Position numbers and translations under genes: made by a program. Of a stretch of DNA of 64,000 nucleotides, positions 47,167 to 59,100 are shown piece by piece. Each line of letters opens with the position of its first letter. Position 1 is the first letter of the stretch. Source of the DNA: Akebia trifoliata (taxonomy: Eukaryota > Streptophyta > Magnoliopsida > Ranunculales > Lardizabalaceae); contig CM030714.1 in assembly GCA_017979445.1 (NCBI GenBank), positions 43,628,826-43,692,825 of the forward strand. The letters run 5' to 3'. Under the pieces are notes generated by a model. The model was not told the DNA's origin. It worked only from the letters and a program-made list of their open reading frames with translations, and did no database searches.

Positions 47167-50100
47167 ATGGCGACTCGAATCCCATCTCACCAGCTCAGTA
47201 GTGGCCTCTACGTCTCAGGCCGCCCAGAACAACACAAAGAACGCCAACTTACAATGGCCTCACGTGCCGTACCCTACACTGGCGGTGACGTAAAGAAATC
47301 TGGTGAGCTTGGAAAGATGTTCGACATCCCAACGGTCGATCCTTCATCCAGTGCTCCTCCTCATCTTCCTTCCTCTAAGCCATCTCGCCCATCTTCCTCC
47401 TCTCAGCACAACAGCGGATCCCTTCGATCCACCCCAAACTCCGGCCCACTAACCAAATCTTCCAATTCCGGTCCATTACAGAAAAAATCGTCCGGTCCGA
47501 TGCCGATGCCGTTACAGCCTACAGGGCTCATCACATCCGGTCCACTCGGGTCGGTGGGGTCTTCGGCTAGCGGTGGCAACCGAAGGTCCGGGCAATTGGA
47601 GCCGACAGCTTCGATGGGTAAGGCGGCGTATGGTGCGGCAGTGACAAATGTTGGGGAGGAGGTGAAATATGGATTTAGGGTTCGGAAAGTGATAATGTGG
47701 GTATTTGGGGTGGTGGTGTTGATGGGATTGGTGGTGGGGATATTTATGATGGCAACGGTGAAGAATGTGGTGATATTGGTGGCGGTGGCGGGGATTTTGG
47801 TGCCGGTAGTGGTGGTGGTGGTATGGAATTGTTGTTGGAGGCAGAGAGGGTTGTTAGGGTTTTTGACTAGGTACCCTGATACTGAGCTTAGAGGTGCTAA
47901 AGATGGTCAATTTGTCAAGGTCACTGGGGTAATTTCCTTTTCAAAATTTTTTTCTTGAATTTATTTATTTATTAATTCCTTTTTTGTACCCTTTAATTAT
48001 AGCTACATGTTTTTATTTTCTAGTTTATGATTTACCAAATTGATCGCGGCTGTAGTTATCATTATCATCATATATATCTTTGTTGTTGTTGTTTTTAATG
48101 CCCAACATCAAGGATGAGTTTTATTATTGTTTTTTCATTGATGACGATGATCCATTGTTCTTAAGTCCAATGTTGGGTTTATCGAATTGAAACTCTAAAA
48201 AATCAGGTATGGTTAGGGCCTCCCTCAAAAAAGGGAGAGGTGTTGAGTTCAAGCCCCCTCATTGGCCACCCAAATGGATTTATCCCGTCTTACCTTATAT
48301 GTGTGGTTTCCGAGGTATTGCATGTACTGGGGGGATTTGGATGAGATATGGTTTTCTAAGAGGCAGTTACCTCGCTCCTGCTAGTCGGGCCTATGGGTCC
48401 ATACACCCCGTTGTCAAAAAAAAAAAAACTCTAGAAAATCAGGCTTCTGGGCGATCTCATTTAGGCCATCGATGTGACACCATCCAATATACACCACATG
48501 GACTACTAATAAGGAATGGAGTTCTAATTAGATCTTGATAATTAATGTTATCTAATTTGTCCTTGATAGATACGCTTTATGATTTATCTTTATTTGAAAA
48601 TATAATAATTAATCACTTGATTTTGGGTGAGATTATATGTAATTCACTATGAGTTTCTTTTATTTTGATAATTAATTCTCTAATGCAAATTTTTATGAAC
48701 CTTTTAAAAAAAATTGTGTCCTCTTATCTTTTTTTATTCTTTTTTATCTTGATCGTGGTTGTATTATATATCTTGATGCAACATAAAAAAAATTTCATCC
48801 ATGAATTGGCACTACCTATGGGGAGCAACAATGGCCAATCATGATCTATCCGAGAAATAGAAGTTTGTGAATAATTCCTCATGCAAGGGCCTCTCTCCAA
48901 ATGTGCAGCTTTTGAAATATTGCTATTGTGGCAAAGATGGCAGTCTTTGTAAACAATTGTCAAAATCCTTCATGGTGTACATTAAATATCAAATATGTAC
49001 TTTTGTTGTGATTAATTTGACCTAATTCTGAAGGATGTCTGTTACTAGCCAAATCTATTACCTGACCATGAGATGTTAATGTACCCTACTTATGGAAACC
49101 CTCTATGAAACGATTCTCATCGCTTTCCCAATCTTGATCTTTTTATGAGATTCTTGGATGTAGAAGGCTTTTTGTTACCTCATGTTGGCAGTTGAACTTT
49201 TTTTTTTTGATAAGTATAATATATTGAAAAAAGGGGAAACAAGATACAAAGAGGCCGAGAAAGCCTCATAAAGAGCTACAAAAGAAAAAGAAAGCTACAC
49301 CATCAATGATTACAAAAAGTGTCCCATCTAAAAACAAAATCGTCATAAGTAATCCCCACGAAATCTATGTTCTGATTGGACCAAAAGTATAAAAGGCCCA
49401 AGATCTCCAAGAAACCAGCATGAGAACTACCGATCTTATTATTGAAAACTCTGTTATTTCGCTCATTCCAAACCCCCCAAGCAATTGCTGATGGAAGCAT
49501 TGTCCACAAGAACCGTTTTCTGGTATGAAAAGTATTACTGTTCCACTCAACTAGCAACGAGGAGAATTTACGAGGGAAGACCCAATTAATACGGAAAAGA
49601 TCTAGGAAATTAGACCAAATATAATAAGAAAAGGAACAATGAATGAAAATATGATCAACTGATTCCCCTTCCCTCAAACATAGGGGACAACAATTGGGAG
49701 TGATCCAACCCCGAACGATCAAATTGTCCAACGTAAGGATCCTTCCAAGAGAAGCCAACCAAACAAAAAAAGAGATTTTAGAGGGAACAAACTTATACCA
49801 AATGATGGAACTCGCTGGAAATCGCTCTGCAAAAGGAGTGAGCCACTTATGAAAAGACTTGACAGAGAATCTCTTATCTTTAGCCCTTATCCATTCCCAT
49901 TTATCCTGTTCGCTCTCGTTGAGATGGACAGTATATAAAAGATCAAGGAAAGATGTCACATCGGTTAATTCCCAATCATTAAAGTTTCTCCTGAACCCCA
50001 AACTCCAGGTAGAATTAGCCTCGCTGCGAATCAAACACTGCTGGATTGAGCGGTTCTTCTTCACGGAACAAGCGTACAAAGATGGAAATTGAGTAGCCAG

Positions 50101-53100
50101 AGGCAATGTGCCACACCACCTATCTTCCCAAAATCTGATTTTGTTTCCCATACCCGCTTTGAATCTAATCCCACTCTCAAAATCCTTACTCACTTTAAGA
50201 ATCCCTTTCCAAACACTACACCCATAAGAATGATTAGACTCTCCACTATACCAACCTAGAGTCCTCTCCCCATACCTAGCCATAATAATCCTCCTCCACA
50301 GATTTTCCTTCTCCTCACCAAATCTCCAGAGCCATTTTCCTAGAAGCGCCCTATTAGTTAATCTCAACCCCCTAATGCCCAACCCCCCTTTCTTCTTCGG
50401 CTTACAAATTACCTTCCAACTGACCAAATGATACTTCCTCTTTCCGCTCTTATCATTCCACAAGAAATTTCTTATGAGCCTCTCCAATCTCATTTCAACG
50501 GATCTCGGGAGCGTAAACAACGAGAGAAAGTAAACCGGGATGCTCGTAAGTGTACTTTTGATCAAAGTTATTTTCCCTCCTTTCGACAAATAATTGGCCT
50601 TCCATGTACTTAACCTTTTCTCCAATCTCTCTATCACATCCTCCCAAATTTTAATGCTATTGTAGGGAGCGCCTAACGGTAAACCCAAATAGGACGTGGG
50701 CAAGGACTCATACCCACACCCCAAGATTGTGGCCATCAAATGAATATCAATAACCTCCCCCACTCCAAAAAGCTTACTCTTCTGCAGATTAATATGCAAT
50801 CCTGACATAGCCTCAAAGCAACTCAATAAGACACGAAGCACCCTTACTTGGTCTTTTGAATGCTCCAAAAAAACTAGTGTATCGTCTGCAAATTGTAAAT
50901 GCGAAATCAGTGGCCCGTTAGTCACTTTAAATCCTGACAACCTACCTAGCCCAACTGCTCTTCTAAACAGGCTACCCAAGGCTTCAGCTATAATCAGAAA
51001 CAAGAAAGGAGATAATGGATCGCCTTGCCTCAACCCTCTCGAACCTCTAAAAAAACCAGCTGGACTCCCGTTGACGAGAATCGAGTAAGACACCGAAGTA
51101 ACACATTTCATAATCCAACTGATCCACGTCTCACCAAAACCCATCCTCCTCATCATGTACTCTAGGAAATCCCAACTCACATGATCATAAGCCTTTTGTA
51201 AGTCAATTTTCCCTATCATTCCGTCTCTTTTGTTCTTAATCCTGTCATCAAGACACTCATTGGCCATCAACACACCATCTAGAATTTGTCTTCCCCTAAT
51301 GAAAGCCCCTTGTTCCTCTCCAATAAGACTAGGAAGAACTATTTTCAACCGAGACGCTAACACTTTGGATATGATCTTATAAACCGAGCTAACCAGACTA
51401 ATGGGTCTAAAGTCAGTTAGCTTATCTGCCCCGATTTTCTTGGGAATCAAGGCCACGAAAGTACTACCGAAACCATAATCCAGACACTTCTTATCTTGCA
51501 ATTCCTTAATGACCTCCATGAAGTCTTTTGAAACAATCTCCCAACAATGCTTGAAGAAATCCATGTTAAATCCATCCGGCCCTGGTGCCTTATCCCCACT
51601 CATAGAAAAAAGAACTGATCTAACCTCCTCCTCCCCTATTTGTCTCTCCAACCACACCTTCTCTTCTTGATTCAAAGACTTAAATTCCAGATTATCCGGT
51701 CGAGGTCTAAAGGCTTCCTTTTCTTTGTATAAATCTTGGTAAAAGCTCACCACCCCTTCCCTGATTTCCCCTTCTCCTGTCACTAAGATATCCTTGATGT
51801 AGAGTTTATCGAGCTGATTACTCCTTCTATGGAAGTTTGCTACTTTGTGAAAAAATTTTGTATTATTATCCCCTTCTTTTAACCATTTGACCCTTGACTT
51901 TTGTTTCCAGCTAATTTCCTCCATCAAAGCCACTCGTTGGAATTCCAACTTCAACTCCGTCCTTTTACTTCTTTCTTCCAAATTCAACTCCATTTCTTCC
52001 TCCTTTTTGTCCATTGATTCAATATCCATCAAAATTTCTTTTTTTTTCACATCAATTTTCCCCAACACCTCTTTATTCCAAATCTTTAACTTACCTTTCA
52101 AGAATTTGAGCTTCATTTTGAACACTCTTCCTGGATTACCTATAGAAGGACATTCATTCCACCAGTTTCTGACAAGTTCTAAGAAGTTTGGTTGAACTAG
52201 CCACATGTTTTCAAATCTGAAGGGAAGAGGATGTTGTCTAGGCTGACCTGCTTCGAGAAAGATAGGAGTATGGTCAGAAACTGGACTAGGACTAGCTGAC
52301 TGGAGCACATTCTGAAACTTATCCTCCCACGCACCGTCTACCAAAAACCGGTCTAATCTGGACATCCTAGAGTTACGTTGGTTGTTAGACCAAGTGAACC
52401 GCCTTCCCAAGAGAGGGAAATCCATTAAGCAATGTCTACCTATAAAGTCATTGAAATTTCTCATCCCCTTATCTATGTTCAAACCCCTGTTCTTCTCATG
52501 CGTAAATCTGGTGATATTAAAATCCCCACCTAGGACCCAAGGTTTATCCCAGTAACCCGCTACATCTTCGAGTTCCTCCCAAAATTGCCGTCTCTCCCTT
52601 TTGATGGTTGGGCCATAAATCCCGGAAAACACCCACTGAAAGTCTTCATCCATTTTCTTACACAAGATAGAAATCGAAAAGGCCCCTACTAAATTGTCTG
52701 TCACTTGGATCCAATCTTTGTTCCACATCATAAGGATCCCCCCAGCTGAACCCAAAGCAGGTAGGGCTATCCAATCAATGCTACTCCCCCAAATTTCCTT
52801 GATGGTCTTATCATCACAACTAGCTAGCTTCGATTCCTGAAGTGTGACAATGAGCGGATTTTTACTTCGAATGAAAGCTTTAACTGCCACCCTTTTCCTC
52901 CTATCTCCCAACCCCCTGACATTCCAAGATAATATTTTGATCGACATTAACCACCTAACAAAGACCCTACACTAACCAGACCAACCTACTTCTTCTCCAA
53001 CCTGACCAAAACCTTGTCCATTCTTGGTCTACTCAAGGTCCTTGCCATATCCAAGGGAGCGACCACCACCAGTTCGTTATTCACGCCATCCCTGTAACTT

Positions 53101-56100
53101 CGAATTTCCTGGGTATTCACGAAGTCTACCTGTTCAAACTTCTCCTCAATTCCCTGCACATGATTAATACGTTTGAGGTCCTCTTCAAGAATAGTTCTCT
53201 CCCTCAAATCCCCAAGAGCCACCCTCAAAATCAGGGAGGATTCACTATCCTCATTCTCTAAAACTAAGCCAAACTCTTCTGCCAAATTTAGAGACTCACT
53301 AACCAACCATTCCACCGTTTCCAATTCTGTCCTTATTATCCCTTCCTCACGGATTTCCGTTGTTGGCAACCCCTTATCTCTGTCGGCCCAATTTCCTTCC
53401 TTATACGCCTCCTTCTCCCTTATTATTTCACTTTTATAATTTGTAAAGGTTGAGACAAGGGCATCCACTATCTCCATTTCTTTTCATTTTGGTAGCAGAT
53501 GCCCTAGGGAGAATGGTTAAGAGATCCTCAAGTATTGGCGAGGTGGTAGGTTTTCAAGTTGAGGGTGGGGGTTGTCAGGTTTCACTATTATAGTTTGCGG
53601 ATGACACTATCATCTTTCTTGAGGCTTCCTTAGACCAGGTAAGACTTTTGACGGGTATTCTTTGTTGTTTCCAGGGAATATTAGGGTTGCGTATCAATCT
53701 GGGAAAAACAAATCTTTTTACCTTTGGGGATGTTCTAGATGTTCATAGGTGGGCCACAATGTTTGGTTGTGCTCAGGGTTCCTACCCTTCCATTATATCT
53801 TGGATTATCTTTAGGGGTGGGTTCTAGGTGCAAAGGAATTTGGGAGCCAATTGTGGAGAAGGTGGGGAAGAGATTGAGCTCATGGAAAGCAAGGTATTTA
53901 TTCAAAAGTGGTAAAGTTATTTTAATCAAGAGTACCCTTTCGAGCATACATGTTTATCAGTTATCGTTGTTCCCTATCCCTAAAAGTGTAGAATTAAGAT
54001 TGGAAATAATGATTAGGGACTTCTTGTGGAATGATAGGGATGGGAAAAAAAAATTTCACTTGGTTAAGTGAAAGATGATTTGTTTGCCAAAGAGAAATGG
54101 GGCGCTGTGTATCAAAGGTGTTAAGTTATCTAATGTGGCACTCTTAGGGAAATGGTTATGGAGGCTTGAGAAGGAAAGGTCAAATTTGTGGAGAAAAATT
54201 ATTAAGGCAAAATATGGGAAAAAATTACTTCGGTGGGGGCGTAAAGAAGTGAGGTCACCCTATGGATGTAGCTTGTGGGGGGGAATCGTGAGCGTTAACA
54301 CAAAATTTAACGAGTTTGTAGCATTTCAATGTGGGAATGGGGAGAGGATTCGATTTTGTGAGGATTGTTGGTGTGGTAGCTCTACTTTATCCACCAAATT
54401 CCAAGGTTCTATGCACTGTCCTTAAAAAAGGAAAATCCGATTGTTGACTTTTTGAATCATTCTGAGTTAGGGAATTCTTGGAACTTCAACTTTAGAAGGG
54501 ACTTTAATGATTGGAAAATTCAGGTGTTGGCAAAGTTGACTTTCAAGTTGGACCAGACAATCGTGGAGCTAGCGGGGTGTGATAAGAGGGTATGGATATG
54601 CACTAAGGAATATTTTTTTCTGTAAGTTCATTCCGCGCTTATTTTCGTTCCCAGTGGGACCCATTTGGGGTCAAAAGGTATCTTTCTTTATTTGGTCGGC
54701 CACTTGGGGCAAAATTCTTTCTTTTGATAATCTTATGGCTAGGGGTTTCAATGGGACAAATTTTTGCTTCTTATGTAAAGAAAATGGGGAGTCCACTTCT
54801 CATATTTTGATTCACTGTCCATTTGTTCGTAAATTATGGGATCTTTTCTTAAGTCTATTTTAGTGTGCGCGGGTATTCCCATAATCGGCATTGTCCCTTT
54901 TTCAAGAGTGGAACCATATCGTTTTTTTGATTAGGAAGAGGTACCTTTGGTCCTTAATCCCCTTTGTTGTATGCTGGGTAACATGGAGGGAAAGAAATTG
55001 AAGAGTGTTTGATGATCTTGTCATGGAGCTTCAAGATCTTATCTTGGAGGTGTTAGGCTTTTTCTTTTTTTGGTGCAAATTAGACCCAAATTTCAAAGGG
55101 ATGTTCTTTGAAGATTTTGTGTTAAATAGGAGTCTTTGTGTTCAAATTAACATTGCTTTTGTCATTTAATTCTTGTAACTTTTATTTGGCTGGTTATCTC
55201 TACTGGTCTTCTCTTAATATATTTTGGTCTACTTATCAAAAAATATAATTTGTAGAGGTTGCTCGTACGAGGCAGCGCATTTTTCCAATTATCTTTTTCT
55301 AATGGTAACGTTAGAAAATCGAACATTAAGGAGGTTGTCTTGCACTAGAAAACCCTTCTGGTATTCGTTTCTCTCTTTATCCCTAGAGTGATGTAAAGCT
55401 TCACCTCGATTTGGCTCTCTGAACTATCCAAAAAGGGTCATGCCTTTGAGGTACATATTATTGAGGTATAAAGCCAAAGTCATTGTTCATGGAGCAGTGT
55501 CAAATAATTTGAAGATCGGGCTTTCGGGAGTCAAAATAAGTCCTACATGTGATAGTATGGAGGGAATAATCACAAATGCTGGTTGTTCATACAGCAATGT
55601 TAAACATTAAGATTAGGCTTTCGAAAGACAAAGTAAATCCTACATATCATAGTTTGACGGGACTAATTGCTGACACATAGTATGGACGATCAATAAAGCC
55701 TCAATGACTTTCTCATATCTTAAACAAGCACCAAAAATTGAGTGGTCCCTGTCAACCAGATCTAAGCAAGATTTAATTTGGGACCCTGTAGAGGTCCCGA
55801 TAATGTTGGACCTATGTAGTATCGTATGTAGAGATTGGAACTCCAATAGATTTATCTTGGTTTGTTCATGATGATCAATATCAACATAAATTGTTCATTC
55901 ATTATCTGCAAGTGTTGTCCCATTTGCACATTGGTCCTCTTGAAGGATTCTCCCTCCCCCCACCTCTCTTTTGTTATGTGCATGTTAGAAGGAGAAATTT
56001 CATGGCAGATGGGTGTTATAAATGCTGCATCCGACCACCACATTCTATCCACACAATTTCCTTCCAACCCATTGAGTTGGGTGCAACAAAACAATAGCTA

Positions 56101-59100
56101 AAAAAAAGAGAAATAATGGAAACAAGTAAATAAATGTGTTAGTGTACTATACACATGAACTTTGGTGTATATGCTTCTCTCTCGAGCCTAGGATTGGGTG
56201 TGTGCATCCCAAGTCATGCCATTTGTTGCACTTTTGTGTTAAGACACGATCTTTTGAGGCCACTTTCACTAATGTGCTTTCCAACACATGGCTTCACCCG
56301 TCTCCCTCCTACTGATTGGGTGGAGAAGATGATGACTAGCTCTTCTTGTCTTTTATTTCCCTGTGTCACTCGTTTATAAAGCAAGAAGGCAAGAACACTA
56401 GATGGTGTGGGCCAAAACCCACACCACATCCCAAGATGGGCACCAAACAGGGATCCACATGCATCGCCCAATATGAGTGCCAAGCTCAAGGTCAAATCTG
56501 TGGCATGTAACACTTCCTACACTGGAATCTGAGACTTGGGGTTGCTATATCAGAATCATGTGTGCCATATTTAATAGTCCCCATGCCTCTGACACACTGT
56601 TTAGATCATCTATCTAAATCATTAGACAATATCATTTACCTGATATTTATGCAGGTCTAGATTTGACTTATGTGTTGGAATGTTGTAATTGGTTATCTTG
56701 AACTTAGTTTTTTATATTTATGGAGTTCATCTTGAAGTAATAGCAGCATTTATGCCTGGATTTAGGTCAAATTTCCCTTTCTTGGCTTGTGGTCTTTTAT
56801 TCTTCTATACTGGTTAAGATACTTCTCTCAAAAGTGTTTGTCACATATTTCTTTGTGTAGGTTGTTACCTGTGGTAGTATTCCATTGGAATCATCTTACC
56901 AGAGGATCCCTAGATGCGTGTATGTATCAACTGAATTGTATGAATATAAAGGATGGGGTGGAAAGTCTGCAAACTCTAAACATTGTCCCTTCTCATGGGG
57001 GTTGAGATATTTTGAGGTCAGTTTGTTGAACCAGATGTTATTTCATTTGAGATATTTCTGTTTATGGATTGGAAGCTTAATAAACAAAAAAAAATGTAGT
57101 TTTTAATTCCCGCATCGACTTGGTTAACTAGATGCTTCTTTTCTTGAGTAAGGAATTTCACTAATTAGACCATAAAAATGAAATCCTTGAACAGGAAATG
57201 AACTATTTTCTTGGAAAATAGTTTATAACTCATCAATTATTTGTTATTTTCTTGATCAGTTATAGCTTATTAATTCTGTGAAATGTATGTGCATTCCTAC
57301 AATATAATCTGCCAGGAATTCAGATAATTACCTTAATGTCACAGTTTGGAGGGAGGAAAAGCCTATTGGAAGTTTGGCTCAACAGCATCAGTTTGTTAGA
57401 TACCATCTATTTCCAAACATGTTTGCTTATATTAGCAGTTGTGTTGTAGTATACAAAAAGATGCATTTTGCCTTCCATACTCACATTGACTCTGTTGACA
57501 TTCATTATTCATGCTGTCAAGATGTTTGAGTTTCTGATTTGTAAGCAATATTGTTGTTATTCGCTGAGGATGATTAAATTTGATGTGCCAAATTGCCAAT
57601 GCTTTGGGTGAAGGACCTAGTGTAGGGGACATCCAACATGAAGTAGGAAAGTACTTGGATGTGAAAGATAAGCCAAATACTGTATTTGGAAATTGTATCT
57701 TTATTTAATCATAACAGAATGCTGGTTAAGTTTATCCATTAATGGTTAGGTTATTTGAATACGACACAACTCTCGGGATTTATTTGGTCAAGTATATTAG
57801 TTCTTTGTGTGAAAGCTGTCACATTAGTAATCATGCGAGAACTTTTATATTATACCAAGAAAAACCACTCTCTACTGGGATCTTTGTTTGGTGCAATTTA
57901 TTCCCCCTATTTATCATGTGCCAATTGTTCAACTATCATACCCTACATATTTGTAATACTTATTCATCATGAATCATGATCCAGAATTTTCGGTGTTCTG
58001 TTACCTCACAGAGTGAGGTACCAAATTTTCTTGTTAGTTATAATTTGGAATTCTCATAAACTTGTTTCATTCTTTGTTGGTTCTAGATATTTATTATTAG
58101 GGTCCATGTTATCTGATTTAGTGGGGGATTGATAAGGGATCCTTTGAGTTTAAGTGAACATTTTATGGAGGATCATCAATTAGAGTTATTGTTGGGAATG
58201 CGGAAACCTGTGAGAAAAGAAGCAATTAGTTTTTGAAGCACAAGGTTGCTTTGAATGTTGACCCACAACAAGATAAAAGTACAATGAAAAATTGGAGTTT
58301 TGATTGGAAAGTCTGAAGTTGCACCACCATATGAAATCATAGGTTGGATCCCAGCTTATCCACCAGAGAAAGGAGTACCCTATGAGTCCATTTTGCTGGA
58401 GTTGCTGGCCAAGTCAGCACCTCTCATCTTGGTGTAGGCTGAGTAGCACATGGAAACTGGATTTTAGCATGCATGGGTCATATGGGACATGAGCGGCATG
58501 GAATTCCTTGTCAGGGACATACAATTTTAAGGACTCCAAACTATGTTTAGGTAGAGCATTTTAGGAGTAAACACATTCATTGAGAAGGCATATCTTTAGA
58601 GATGAATAGAGGAGCTTGAAATTGGTATTCTTAAGACTAACCAATTTCAAATACTTGAATGCTGTTAGGTCTAAAGGAGATAAGATGGGTTGGAAGAAGC
58701 TGCCAAAACTTGAGAATTTGCTTTTACTGTTGAGGAGGTTGGGATCTGTGAGACAGATCAAATGCAAAGTTAGCTTTAGGCTGTAGCTAGATCAAATGCT
58801 TGAGTTTTTATTTCAAAGTTATTCTGTATTCGGTTAAAATCGTTCTTCTCTATAGTTTCATCTTTCATTCATACATTTAAGAATGTATTTTTTTGAAGAT
58901 CTTCTATTCAATTGGGAGCTTGTTTGTAATGAGACATCATAGTTTTGGCCTTTGCTTTGCTTGTTCTTGTTGTAAGATTAGTTTGAGTCTCTATTTGTTT
59001 TTCTGTTTTCCTCTGTATGAGGTAGGTCTTCTCTTTTGATAAATCTCATCTTGCATTCATTAAAAAGGTGTGATAGTTCATCATTTCTACTATCATTTTT

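Larger units (their letters stand above)
49198..53440 (-). mobile_element. Young L1-type LINE, 5'-truncated, in SHOU4-like intron 1
   Basis: About 4.2 kb on the minus strand, from part of ORF1 through an open ORF2 to ACTTATCAAAA plus A-run at 49198. It lies antisense to the host gene. The left flank before the T-run is TTGGCAGTTGAAC and the right side meets another LINE near 53440 (AAAGGTTGAGACAAGGG). A clean target duplication was not found; GTTGAAC and GTTGAGAC are only a weak candidate. ORF1 lacks its 5' part, so the copy is probably not autonomous. Confidence 0.85.

Noticed and set aside
52986..53477. Full 163-aa ORF1 start at 53477
   Set aside because: The sequence above about 53440 belongs to the neighbouring plus-strand LINE, whose RT motif reads through it in the other direction.
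49198..55245. Twin-priming inversion of a single L1
   Set aside because: Both halves reach their own 3' ends and their proteins are clearly different subfamilies.
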